64,000 nt of DNA, taken from Diadema setosum (Eukaryota; Echinodermata; Echinoidea; Diadematoida; Diadematidae). Location: contig NC_092702.1 of the NCBI RefSeq assembly GCF_964275005.1, forward strand, positions 35,658,316 to 35,722,315, given 5' to 3'. Shown in pieces: positions 37,517 through 50,231 of this stretch. The translations under genes were made by a program, and so were the position numbers. The notes beneath the pieces are model-generated. The model did not search any database, had not been told where the DNA came from, and saw only the letters and a list, made by a program, of their open reading frames with translations. Numbering within the stretch: the first letter of the stretch is position 1; each line of letters starts with the position of its first letter.

Positions 37517-38943
37517 AGCAATGTCTACACTGCAGTGAAATACTGTATTTTCTTTCCCTGCCAGCAAACAAATTATGATAACAATTACTCTTGAAAATTT
37601 TTATCATGTCCCTTTCATAAAAGCATGAATGTATCAGCAAGAATTTATTCAGAATCCAGGATGAAATCAAAGCAGGATATTACTGTATACAGCTGTTGCA
37701 TTGAACATCCCTTCTCATCAGGCTCACATTGGTCGCTCTTTGCTGCAATGCACTTTATAATAATACTGGTATACATGTATCCAAAACACCTCCAAGCATA
37801 TTGTGCCAATGTACAGCAGTAGCAGCATACTCCTTTACTCTACAGCCACATTTGACTTCTTTATATCACCTCACAGCATAGAATTTCCTCTTACTGCTGT
37901 TTAAGCATGCATGCATAAAAAAGTGAAATTAACTCACTGCATCAGATCTTTGTAATATCCTACCTAATATACAGCTGTAATAGTCAAATTTAGATGTCTT
38001 ATTTGATGAGATGTTTAAGCATTCCTTTTTCATCTCCATAAAAAAAAGGAAAAATAATTCTGTTTCCCCAAGTGCATGCACAAAGAGCATTCATTTGTAA
38101 TCATCACTTGTCCGCTGGCTGCTGGCAGACTTCTTTATAAGCAGCCTGAAACACAGCATAAAATGACTACCACCCAAAGCGTTTTCCTCCCACACACAGT
38201 ATAGAAGCCAGGACAACTTGTTCCACATCTGCAGTAGATTTCTCTTTCACATCTACTAAAGATCATCACATCATCTGAAAATAATCTTCAAACTGTTTTG
38301 GTTCAATTTCTCAAATTCTTGGACAAATTATACAGGAATCAAAAGCTGCGACAATAGAGCTCTACTGTTTATAATGGTGGGCATAATTTTGATTTCATTT
38401 TTTCTCTCTTTAAAATGCTCACAGATAATACTAGAAGACTCTACACAAAAAGCTGTCTCATACCAAGTCATAGTACTGGTAGTTGGTTTGGGGAAAAAAT
38501 GCAAACAAACAAAACAAAACAAAATAAAAACAATAAAAAAATGTTAATAGATTGGAAATGTTGCTATGGCAACTGGTACGCCTCCACTATTAAAATCCTA
38601 TTATTCTCTTACTAAGTCTACAGTACTTCTTGCCAGTGTGAGACAACAATTATACATGCCTTGTCCTAATTCATAGAATGCATATGAGGAGCATGGTCTC
38701 CAGAATGTACGGTAATCACAGACCACTTGGTTTTTATCTTAATGGACTGCACAATTTTCACTTATAAATTATCAGAATCTAAGAGTAAGAGTTCAAATTT
38801 TGCCCCTTTCTTTATCTTTTATGGCTAAAATCATGCTGGGCCTCTAAAGAAACAAAAAACAAGAGAATTATAAGGCTGATCCCCACATGTAAAGATGTAG
38901 TTCTTTGCCTCATACTGTGGAAGAGTTATGGTAGAAGCATTTG
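37517..38943. other. No gene established
   Basis: AT-rich sequence with an AAAC-rich patch near 38.5 kb; nothing recognisable. Confidence 0.35.
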
Positions 38944-39310
38944 CAGAGCTACCAAGTCTCACGCATTCTAGTTCTACGTGAGACTCACGCATTTAGGGTC
39001 CGTCTCAAGATCTCACGCATGGCACCCATTTTTCTAAGGCATCGGGACATACTATAGCTCAAGGGATAATATGTGTGATAGTTGCATTGAAGATATATTT
39101 CCCTTTTGTCTTTCAAAATAAGTAAAAAATAGTCATGTAAGTATGCACCAGATTGCAAATTGAAAATGCTCCCTACCGTGCCAGCGTGGACACCCTCCTT
39201 CCACACCCTTCCCCGCTCGGTCACCTTGCTACCTCGCTCGCGCGCACATTGCCAAGACGCCGAGTCATGAAAACCTCACTCATAAAATTTTTTTGAACTT
39301 GGCATCTCTG
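38944..39310. mobile_element. hAT-like non-autonomous element
   Basis: Inverted ends CAGAGCTACCAAGT and CAGAGATGCCAAGT fit the CAGAG/CAGGG termini of hAT elements. The left part has repeated TCTCACGCAT words. No convincing 8-bp duplication and no transposase. Confidence 0.5.
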
Positions 39311-39553
39311 CATTCTTCAGTATGATGTCATGAATGCATGCTGGCAGCCCAGGATGACAGGGTGTAGAAAAAGGTTTAAATCAAGTGCAATTCAGTAAAC
39401 ACCAGCAGAACATGAGGATTCAGCCATTTTCTTTTTTCATGATTCACTTCGATATTGGAAGAAAATTGATTGCACTCACTGCACAAGTGCAGTTGCTAGA
39501 ATTATGGAATCTTCACATCAAGTTGAGTTGGTGAATTGGTGAGTTGGCTCAGT

Positions 39554-39916
39554 GGGCGGTGAGTTGGCTCAGTCGGTAGCGCGTCTGCCTCACGATCACG
39601 CGGCCCGGGTATCGAACCGGAGTCTGGATTGAGCAATGTTGTGTGTAAACATACCGTCCCCTCTAGCAAGAGGCAAAACACTCTGTCCCTCGGATAGGAC
39701 ATAAAATGGAGGTCCCGTATATGAGAGAGTCACAGCTCATGCACGTAAAAGATCCCGCTTCATTCATTCATCGCAAAGAGCAGGGTGTCTAACCCGGTGA
39801 AGTGGTCCCACCCCACATCCAACTGGACCCCATGGAAGACCAGCTTATTGTAGCTGAATATGGGCTATCCAGCCATCTTCACAGATGGAAAATGAACAAC
39901 AACAACAACAACAACA
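39554..39916 (+). mobile_element. tRNA-derived SINE, copy 2 (better preserved)
   Basis: The head has a pol III A-box-like TGGCTCAGTCGGTAGCG and a B-box-like GGGTATCGAACC at tRNA-like spacing. The body shares GGACATAAAATGGAGGTCCC and TCATTCATTCATCGCAAAG with copy 1. The tail is (AAC)n. A partial head duplicate (GAGTTGGCTCAGTGG) lies just upstream. Confidence 0.8.
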
Positions 39917-39941
39917 CCATTTGGCACATACACTATATCCA

Positions 39942-40039
39942 TCAACCCATTTAGGATGGGCTGATTTTGCTATAACATGCATTTACCATCTAATAGACAC
40001 CTGCCCGAGTATACTCGGGACTAGTCTTCAACGGGTTAA
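39942..40039 (-). mobile_element. TTAA-ended MITE, copy 6 (inverted orientation)
   Basis: Reverse orientation. The left end has decayed from TTAACCC to TCAACCC; the right end is CAACGGGTTAA. It keeps the palindromic CCCGAGTATACTCGGG core. It lies just beyond the SINE tail. Confidence 0.78.
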
Positions 40040-40079
40040 CTGAGCACAATCTAACAGAAACCTATCAAAACTTTATTGC

Positions 40080-40400
40080 TCCATGGCAAGCGGTTTTCTG
40101 CAGCATGAGCTGAATCTGACCCTCACATATTTATCGCACGAATTATCGTAGGCTTGCGAGTTCTGGAGGATTCCTGTATAATTATCTGTCGCCATTATCT
40201 GCAGATGAACGTAGAAAGCTGGATTATGGCTAATGGACCCAGTCCCATTGTCGGACATAAATCTCGTCCCGCCTTATCAGCACATCACACCATCGACGAC
40301 CGCCATCGGAGTGTGATGAGTCATACACTGCTGAAACACGATCAGAGAACGGGTCCCATGTTTGCGTGCAAGCCATGGTCAGCATGTTGTCATTATGTAC
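40080..40400. promoter_or_regulatory. Possible regulatory block
   Basis: About 300 bases of higher-complexity, CpG-containing sequence with TTATCG, ATTATCTG and GCTAATGG words in AT-rich surroundings. Frames on both strands are open without domain content. One of the best candidates for a conserved non-coding element, but unproven. Confidence 0.22.
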
Positions 40401-43400
40401 AACATGTATGTGTACCCTACCGTATAACACTGTAACATTCCATCTTTTATACATGGAATGTCACACACCAGAAAACTCCAACTGTACTTATAACAATGCT
40501 CATAGCATTACACACGAGTGTCTCATTACTTTAATTGATGCTACAAGAAGAGCAAAAGAAAGAAAAGAAAAAGTTGAAACTACTACTAATGATACACAGA
40601 AAACAATTAACGATAATACTTCCCTCTCTTTCAGTCATGACAAAGTCTTTGCAAATACTGTAGGACCGGAAAACTCCAATTCTAGGAGTAATAGCAACAC
40701 TGATGCAATACACACACTGATTGTGTCAATACAACTGATAATTACAATTATGCTTCTATTATTAAAAACTACAGAAAAAAAGAAGAAAGAAATGAAAAAG
40801 AAGTTAATACTACTGCTAATACTAAATAATTGTTTAAAAAAATAATGATGAAACTTCCCTCTCTTGCAATGCCAACAAAGCCTTCTGTAAAACCAGATAG
40901 GGACTTTTGGGTCACTTGTCATTCAAAGTGTACATCTGTATCTGAGTCTATCAATAAACATACAAGTTATTCAGTGTTAAACATTATGAACAAACTACAA
41001 GTATTGTAAAAACATGATAGCCTTGGTTGAGGTGGTAATGAACACCAATAGATGCAGATTAATACAGCGTAAATGAATTATATTCTACGATGCATTTTAC
41101 ATTATCTATTAATTTGATAGGGTTCACATTTCAGTGATTTTATTTATACAGTACTTACTTTGTTTCATTTTGTTTGGGAGGGACGGAATATCACGATTGC
41201 TATCCTATGAATGCTCATGTAACTGAGGGTTAACACCTAGAGAGAGCTGATATGGACTATTATTTTTCATATGTGTGTACAGTTTATACATGGACTAGGT
41301 ATACATGTAATTTAAACTGACAAAACATTTTTGCACAGAGACTAGAAAATTCTCATATTATTGCATTGTATCACAAAATTCACTATCAATACTGACATGG
41401 CATCATGGTACAGAGTCTAAGCTAACATAAATGTACTAATTTGTATATGTACACTCTAAGAAAAATGCGAGAAAGATTAGAATTTCTCACTGCTACTGTA
41501 CAGTGTAGATGTGTGCACAGTTTGAAAAAAAAAAAATGCGTACTCTTCTTGAGAATAGTGATGCATTTATTGGGTGGAAATGGGGTAGCAAAGTAGAAAA
41601 CAGCATTTGCTATTGAAGTTAAAGACTAGTTGAATGCAGGGGGGGGGGGGGCTGGTCATCCACTAAAGGTTGCACTCATATATGATTTATTTCAAAGTTG
41701 CAAGTAAAAGATATTGTCTGTTGATCATGACAGACTGCAAATGCCAACTGAGCGATGCAAGCTGCATACTCACCATACTGACACAAATACAAGGAGGATC
41801 TTTTATGTTTATGTTTGCATGTCTCTTTTAGCTTGCTGTTTAGGTAAGCAGTACAACTTCCTGTGCATCAGAGATACTGACATTTTTTTTTCTCCAAACT
41901 GCTTTTATCCTCTTGTCAGACACAACCCATCAGGATTGATAATGCCATGCTTGAATTAGCACTGAGGTTGCGACGGAGTATTCAGCGGTATGCAAATTTA
42001 TTACGTTCACTACCTGTCTGTAGACATCAGTCCGTCCAAGAGGATGCAACCTCCCTCGATCGTGGGTTGAAGTCTTTAAAGGAGGAGGCGTTGATTAAGG
42101 GCTGCCTCCCGATGCATAGCTCAGGTACTTTCAATCAACAGGCAGTGATACTCCACAAACACATGGTAGGATAGAGTGACGAATGCAAGAGTGTATCACA
42201 TGAAATGGTATGCACAGCACAAATTAGCAATGCTTCTCCCGCACCTGCAATTACGGTTGATTGAGGACGTGCACATCATGAAGAGATCACCTTAAAGATC
42301 TACAGACACAACAAATATTGACAGTATTTCTTGCCAGTTTCCACGCCAGGTATTCTTTTAACAATTGTAAGTATTTGTATGTTTACCTTCAATTACAGGT
42401 ATCACATACAGTATCTTTAGCTTGTTATCAATAAGGCACGTGGCAGACTGATACTGAATTGGCTGATTTGTGAAAAGGTCATTCTTGTGTCATATGAAAA
42501 TTAAACTGCTCACTAGAATTAAAAATCACAAAAGGTAATGCATTTAAAGCTGCCGAGAAAAACAACAATTTATTTAAAGGGATTGTATAGTTTTGGTTGA
42601 GACCTAACTTCAGGTTTCTAACATTTTTTTTTTTTTTGCGAGATAATGAGAAACTTTTTTTTTTTGCGAGAAATGAGGAACATTTCATGAAATATGAAAG
42701 AGCATGTAATTCCGAGAGGAACTCAATGTTTATTTGATGAAAATTGTGTGGTTTTAAAATGGCTTTGATATCCAAAACAGAGCAACCCTAATAAAAGGTG
42801 TGACCCACCCTTTTCTATTATGATCGCTTTGTTTTACTTTGTTTGTGGATGTCTCAGCCATTCTAAAACAGATTTTCATCAAATAAACTTTGAATTCCCC
42901 TTAGAATGGCATGGTCTGTACTACTGTATTTCATAAATAGTTTCTTGATATTTCGCAAAAAGTTAAAAGCCCAATTCTCATCCCCACCAATAATATACCA
43001 TCCCTTTAATGTAAGTGTATACATGGGCAAACTTTTATCAATTCAGCAAACCACCAAGGAAACCCAATTCCCAAATTGATAAAATGTACAGTACTACAGT
43101 GAATCACCACTGAATTAAGTATTAATAGCGATTCATGACATAACCTGTATCAAGTATTAGCAAGGGCACAGGTCTCACACCGCAATTCTGATACGACCTC
43201 TACTTCTACGTAAAATGATGGATATTGTTGCTTTTGTGATTGCTGGGTAAAAGATGAAGCTTTATTTACTGTTGAACTGTACAACGTAAGTACTATTCAA
43301 TATCTCTCTCTTGAAAACCTATACATAGTGGCTACAGGTTTGCTTGACAAATATCAACAAGTGTCTGTAGATTTTAGCTAAAACTTTTTTAAGTCAGGCA

Positions 43401-43465
43401 TATTGTGTTGATGCCACATTGCTTCCCCAGCAGAGTCAATGTATGTACATGTACAGTAAGCAGAA
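40401..43465. other. No gene established
   Basis: AT-rich, with a G-run near 41640 and a possible regulatory block at 41930-42170. The 159-codon frame near 40.4-40.8 kb is Asn/Thr/Lys-rich low-complexity sequence. Confidence 0.35.
41930..42170. promoter_or_regulatory. Possible regulatory block with a canonical POU octamer
   Basis: Contains ATGCAAAT (41990-41997) within CpG-containing sequence of higher complexity. Inferred from motif and composition. Confidence 0.22.
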
Positions 43466-43945
43466 TACTGTAAAAGTGGTTTCTTTCGCGTACAGATACT
43501 TTTGCGGTTTCCATCGGTACTGACTTTTTCGCGTGTGTTTAAATTTGCAGTCGGCAAAATCTGTGAATTCACAGTTGGCAAAAACTGTTTTATTTTGCAC
43601 ATGACAACCCAAACTATAATCCAATTATTATTTCATTCATTAAATAGAAATTAAAATTAAATGCAGGTTACCTGAAATCCCGTCTCTCGAGGACTTTATA
43701 ACATGCTTGTACCTACACTGCGCGGTATCGCTGTGTGTGTGTGTTGATCATCAATACACTCAATGCGCGGAATCTTCGTGTGTGCATGTGCGCAATAGCA
43801 TTGTAACAAGCGGCGAGTTCAAAACATTTCCTTGCGTGATTAATTTCGTGTGACTTTTCAAAACATTTTCCCGCGATGTTAAATTTGCAGTTCAACCTCA
43901 AAGCGCGAAAATAAAACCACTGCGAAAGAAACCACTTTTACAGTA
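43466..43945. mobile_element. 480-bp MITE with TACTGTAAAAGTGG ends
   Basis: Inverted ends TACTGTAAAAGTGGTTTCTT and complement pair over about 25 bases, followed by TTTCGCG-rich subterminal sequence. The TA at each end suggests a Tc1/mariner-type TA target. A shorter relative is at 48594. Confidence 0.75.
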
Positions 43946-45390
43946 AAAAGGTAATGCCAGGCTATGGAAGAATTTTGCTTAAAGGTAGGGAATCCCATTT
44001 GCATGCCTTAAATGAAGAGTTGTATAAATAAAGTGGTATGTTGAAGAGAGCATCATTTTAGAAACTCCCATAAAGTATTGAAAGTGGAAGGTAACATTTA
44101 GTACATTTTTATTGACCGTTAGATTTTGAATTGAATTTTTTTCGGGGCTCACCGTAAATTCCAGTACATTACTTGGCTACCTTTGCAGACCCATGCACTG
44201 CATGTGTGTCCATCATGTATATTTTGTGAAGAAAGTTCATCAAAACTTACAAACATTTCTATTACATTCTTGCCACACACTCTATATAATATACATCAGC
44301 TCTTATACTTTTAGATTTGTGTTTATAGATAAAAGATACAGAAGACTGCAACAAAAAGGCTTAAGTGTGGCTGACACACAGAATTACTGAGTAGTTGAGT
44401 TTTGTGCATTATTCAAATTGTAGATAACTGTTGACTTCCAAATTTCTCAGCAGTGGCCTAAACAAGTCCCCTGAGGTTCATATTTAATGTTTTGCTGCAT
44501 TTTGGGGGGTCTGTAAAAGGTATCCCCTACCTTTAAATCTGTTTTCACCTGCAAGACACAGTATCACAAAAGAAATATCTACAGCATGGACATGATTTCT
44601 GTGAAGAAAAAACAAAACAATCGTGAAATTACTAATTTATGGCAGTTATGGAATTGAACGAGCACACATAAATTCTACACATAATTTCTGTCTGTTTTTG
44701 CATTTTACTAATATGCGTACGTTCAACAGTACTTGCTTCTGATCTGGATGTACTGTATCGATAGAAGTAAAGCAGCAGCTGCTCATACGTTGTATGCATG
44801 CACAATGGGTAACTTTGTACAAGTTACCCTTAGTATATCATCATACCGGCAGGTGCAGAAATTGTGATTGAGTGAATGCAGTGGCCTGCAAAACATTGCT
44901 CCAGTATCCAGTGATAAACCATCTACATGTACAGTGTCAAACCGGCAAAAGATTGTGTAAATATTTTCTTTTGTGGAGTTTGCACACATTTTTTAAATGA
45001 AAATAGTCATGGAATAGAAAGTAGTGAAATAAGGTGGTGTACATGTACACTGTATTTGTAATACACCAAAAATAAAGTCCTTACCTGGCAGTACTGTTTA
45101 TGTGTTTCTGTTCCATCTCTCACAACATTTCTTAGTAAGGCTACTTAAGTTTGAGATGATTAATATCAGGACATTGTAGTCTGAGTAATTCTTACTAATC
45201 CACAGTAGCTGACATTACAATGAGAACTCTATTGTTCTGAGAGGAATGCATGCAGATAACCGCTTGCTTCTACTGCATTTAACTGGCTGTGCAAACATTT
45301 GGCTAACTACAATGTACATGCCTATGTATCTTGTGCAAATCTTCCATGTAGCATACAATAATTTCTGCAGATCATCTGATGTAACTTAGG
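43946..45390. other. No gene established
   Basis: AT-rich sequence with several TGTACATGTA words; nothing recognisable. Confidence 0.35.
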
Positions 45391-45483
45391 TTAACCCGTT
45401 GAGGACGAGTCCCAAGTATACTCAGGCAAGGGTCTATTGGAAATGTGTGTTGTAGCAAAGTCAGCCCATCCTCAATGGGTTAA
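45391..45483 (+). mobile_element. TTAA-ended MITE, copy 7
   Basis: Well preserved: TTAACCCGTTGAGGACGAG to CCTCAATGGGTTAA, 93 bases. Confidence 0.8.
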
Positions 45484-48400
45484 CATATATGTACATCAGG
45501 AAACAAAGAAACAAAAACAAAAAGGGATTGTGCCTAGACATGTAGAGCTGTACATCGTATGCCAAAAGAACCAAGCACTTGCTACATGTACATGGGCGAC
45601 AATTTATGCAAGACTGCCCTTTTACCCAATCATATTGCATGCTACAATGAATCTCATCTTATACTACTCATAAATATATCAATATCTTATTGATTTTAAT
45701 TATGCAGAGTGGTCTCAATTCTGTTCATGACAGAGTACAAAGGGCTGTGCACCACAGTATACATGTAGTATCCAAAACATACGAATGAATACAGCGGGCA
45801 TACACTGAGTGTACATCAGCGTACACCTGCAAGATATTGCAGTACCCTTACCAGTAATTTTAATAAACGATGGCCTTCGCTCTCTTTGTCCAGTTGCGGA
45901 GCTGGAGAGACGGACAGTTGGCATTATGGGAAAATACCAGTACTTAAAGTCACCACGGCAACAGGCAATTAATGACTCAAACTGAAAATCAATACAGGCT
46001 TGTGTTCTATCGGCCCTTGATGATGATTTTAAAATGAATGGATTAGTTATCTACCCCAATTCCGTCTTTTTATATTTGTAAAATATCAAAGTGCCAGGCT
46101 CATACATATTGTATGATTCTTTGAAAGAAAACTGTAACTGAAAGTGTGGACAAAATATGCATTGTATGTCTAGTGACTTCTTGTCTAATAGCATATCTTA
46201 CTATCTCATAGAGTTTTCAAAATTTAAATTGCTCTCTGAAAAAAACTTTACAAGTTGTTTTGTAATGTTTAATTAAGATAAACAGATTTTGTAAAACGGC
46301 ACACTTTTAAATTTAATAAACAATAAAAAAGTTGCTGAATACAAGTACATGCAGCAAATTTGATTGATGAATAATTCTTAATTCTTGAGACATTTCACTT
46401 GAAGGACACCATATCTTTAGTCATGGAACCATTATTTTGCACTTACTATATGTCCCACTTGCATCTCATACAACAATCCTTTAAACCGCAATCAATTGAT
46501 CATGCAACATGTAGATCACATTGCAAATCAAAAATGTAATGTAAGGCAAGAAATATTACCACCATGAATTTTTGTGAATTGGAGCCACTGGACTTTTTTC
46601 TTTTTTTCTTTTTTTTTTTTCTGGCGTGAAATTTGCGCGAATTGCCACTGGCATTCAGTGCATCATAGTGTAGACGAGAACTTTTGAATACGTGTACATG
46701 TTGTACATTCTAATTTTGCAAATCTTGGCTCTCACAAAATTAACGAAATTAAAATGCAAGCAAACATTCTGGTTAAAAGCCAAAGCCTAGCTTCTTGTAC
46801 TCTGAAATGAAAATCAAATGTGACAAGAAGCATGCTCAAATACACATATTACACACACACACACCTGAGACACAAACTTATATTATTATTACAATCTGAT
46901 GATGTACATTGTATCTCACAAATATGACACTTTCTTAACAAGGACCATGGACATACATTTTAATATACATTGTAGTTTGTATAATAGATCTACAATTTGC
47001 ATTTACCGTACTTGACTCTCATGAACCACTCTACACATAAAAACAAATTAATTTTTATTCTCTGTGACCTATCTAGATTGATAATATTTCCTTCCATTAT
47101 ATTCATGGAATAACAGATTTGAAGGCATGCACAAATAAACCTACAATTATACCTCTTCCCCTCCCCTCAACCCACCCCCCCCCCTCCACACACATATACA
47201 TGTACACAAACAAACAAACAAACACACTACAGAACTACCGTAAGCTGCGAAAAAGAGAGAAAGTAGTGTACATATACTTTTCTTTTCTATTTAATCCTGT
47301 ATCACTCAACTTCATTGCTTTTCAAGTACCAAGGAGACAGAATAGAATATGAGAAATACGTATAGTACTCCCTGCCTAAACATTATTGTCTTTAGCAGTG
47401 AGCTGTAAAAAGCCACCAAACCACTGCCACCCTTCTTTGTTTCTTGTAATACTTTGTACTTGTTTGCCATGATCTTTGAATAGAAAAATCAATTCATGAA
47501 AATGACATGAATTTACAGGTTTAGGTCATGTTGTGCATCTCTTCAATGCCTAAAGGTAAGAGGCAACAAAAGAAAAAAGTTCTTTGTCACTTGGTGCCGA
47601 GGGAGCACGATGTTTTGATTCTCAAAATAGAGACACAAATATCAGGGAAATATCACTGGGCACATGAAATACAATTCACATTTCTGAGGGCCAGCAAATA
47701 AATTACCTTGATCTATTTATGATACACTCTAAAAAGAATCTAATTATGGGAATGACGCACAATTAAGACAGCTCATACTTATGACTACTTAAAGTCAATG
47801 CGGGAATATACAGAATAATCAATGATGTTGATGCAAAATAGCTCAATCCTGTGCTCAGTCAATTCAATACAAAAAGAGTGCAGAGTTGTATTTCAGTCAT
47901 TTAGCCTTCACATGAGTACATTTGGGCCACAGTAAAAGACAGATCACAAAGGGTTGCTTTAGAACTAGCCTACCAAATCAACTGAAAAAAACCCAACAAC
48001 AACAAACATGTAGCTAATACAAACATGTATTCAAATTAAATGAAATGTTAGTTTTGTGTTTTTTACTGCTTGCTGCAAACTGCTAAATTTGGGTAGATGT
48101 GAGAATGAAATAAAAGTATGATAAATATCATGTTGCTTCAAAACATGTGTGTTCACCACAGGAATCACTGCTGACCATTATTCAATACCTTTTCCTCTGA
48201 CAAATTGGCTTAGCACGTAATCAATCAGAATTTTTTGAAATGTGAATTTCTGTGTCATCTCCAATAAATAAGACATTTTTTAAGAAGCACTCTTTGAAAC
48301 TACATCTATATTTGCATACTATGTCACCAAAAATATTTCTGGGATTTTTATGCCTTTGTTTTCATAGAAAGTTTTCCATTTGTATTCATTCTGCTGATGT

Positions 48401-48593
48401 GTAATTCTTGACATGGGCATACAGTACATCTTCAGGACAGTCTTAAAGAAAAATCTTACAGACAATTTATGACTTTTTTAGTTACAGCTATAAGTGTATA
48501 AAACAAAACAGATGTTTAGGCAAATGCAGGTCTGTAGTTATGGCAGTTACATGAACATAAAAACCAGTGGATCAATAACTAACGTACTGGAAT
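45484..48593. other. No gene established
   Basis: AT-rich sequence with a C-run near 47177, a (CAAA)n patch near 47210 and a decayed element near 46.6 kb. Confidence 0.35.
46560..46760. mobile_element. Decayed TCGCGA-type element, copy 3
   Basis: Shares TTTTGCAAATCTTGGCTCTCACAAAATT-like sequence with the 34.2-kb copy, plus GTGAAATTTGCGCGAATT. Ends are not clear. Confidence 0.3.
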
Positions 48594-48806
48594 TACTGTA
48601 AGAGTGGATATTTTCGCGCGACTAATTTTTCGTGCTTGGTGGGGTTAGAAGAGTTTCGCGTGTCTCTAATTTTGCAGAATCAAGACTTCAACTACTGGAA
48701 TATATGGCAAGCAAAAATATTTGCGTGCTTTAATTTTCGCGCTAGTTTCGGGTAGCGCGAAATGCGCGAAAATTTCAACACCGAAAAAATTTCTACTTTT
48801 ACAGTA
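48594..48806. mobile_element. 213-bp MITE related to the 43.5-kb element
   Basis: Ends TACTGTAAGAGTGG and CTACTTTTACAGTA, with TTTTCGCGCG subterminal words on both sides. Confidence 0.7.
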
Positions 48807-49893
48807 CACAAATAACAAAAATAACTAGCGCACTGTATTAGTGTTTTTAAATCCTACATTGTATCTTTAAGATAAAAATTCTTCACACAGTACTTGCACA
48901 ACAAATTTTCTACAGACACCCAAATCAGTATTGTAATCTGAATGGTCCAGGAAAGACGTTATGGACAATAAGTTTGAGTGAGCTGCATACAAGTGTAAAG
49001 CCACGATGTCCACAGAAGCCATAGCAATCAACGCTACCAACAGACCTTACCAGGACCTGCCAACCTGGTGAAAGAGGACGGCTTACATGTAAGTCAACAG
49101 AGAATTAAACAATGGGAATGTTTGCAGCTTTCCTGACAATAACTTTACAAAAGGCAGGCATGCATATTTGCTGAAACAACTCGAAGCAAATTGCCCAAAC
49201 AAAGGATTGGTATCTCCCTTTCGCTGACTATGACACCAATATCTTATATCATCTATAGATTGGGTTTAAAGGTGTCCTTGAGAAGCCATATTCCAGTGCA
49301 AGTGGATATAGAAGAGGTCTGCATTGAAAATGTGTTTGCCTTAGCAACCGTTACAGGGAGCTGCCACTGACAGTTTGCCCATGCTACCTCTCTCCATATC
49401 TCATGTACAGGATGCACACACTCACTCAAAAGGCAATCAAATGATTCAGAAAACTGGAAGACCTGACAGATGTTGTTTATCAACTGCCCTCAGTTGGAAA
49501 TAAAAAATAAAAAAAAATAAAAAATGCCGCATAGTATACATACAGTAGTATCCATAAGAAAAAATGCACATCAACTTTAAAAATATGACTCCCCTCCCCC
49601 CAACAAAAAAAAAGAAGTATACAAAATGTCTCAAAAGTGAGATGTCTGAAACTCAGATAAAATCTACAGAAAGAATTATCATTAAATTTCCATGATGATC
49701 TTTATGCAGGAATTTGATAACATTTAAATCATATATTCATGATGATGTCATGATGCAATGAGCTTGTTCCAAGTGATGTACATGATACATGTAGGCATTT
49801 TGACATTTTAATGATTGTTTTCCATGTCCATTGATTATACCATACATGTGCATTCATTTTATAAACTGTATTTTCTCCTGTATCATAGATGCT
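48807..49893. other. No gene established
   Basis: AT-rich sequence with A-runs near 49.51 kb; nothing recognisable. Confidence 0.35.
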
Positions 49894-50231
49894 GGCCCGA
49901 ATTCACGAAGGTGGTACAAATGAAACCATGGTTTAAACCATGGACAAAAACCACGGAGGACCAAGTGTCGCACGGAATATTTCGTTACGAAAGTGGTAAT
50001 TTCGTCGACAAAATGACCGTTTCGTTAACGAAATCATCATTTCGTTAACAAAATCATCATTTCGTTGACGAAAATGTTTATTAGTTACAAAATGTCGTCA
50101 TTTCATTTCGGTACAAAATAATCATTTCATGATTTCTTAACGAAATATTCCATGCCACACTTGGCGCTCCATGGTTTTTGTCCATGGTTTAAACCATGGT
50201 TTCATTTGTACCACCTTCGTGAATTCGGGCC
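49894..50231. mobile_element. Palindromic MITE, second copy
   Basis: Same ends (GGCCCGAATTCACGAAGGTG) and inner GTTTAAACCATGG arms as the element at 32377. The centre is expanded by repeats of ATCATTTCGTTAACAAA type. It is better preserved at CpG than the 32-kb copy. Confidence 0.82.

Noticed and set aside
39554-39640. tRNA gene
   Set aside because: The A- and B-box-like words belong to a SINE head joined to a non-tRNA body that also occurs at 32.6-32.9 kb; the cloverleaf is not intact.
40366-40845. 159-codon plus-strand frame
   Set aside because: Asn/Thr/Lys-rich low-complexity translation of A-rich DNA; no conserved motif.
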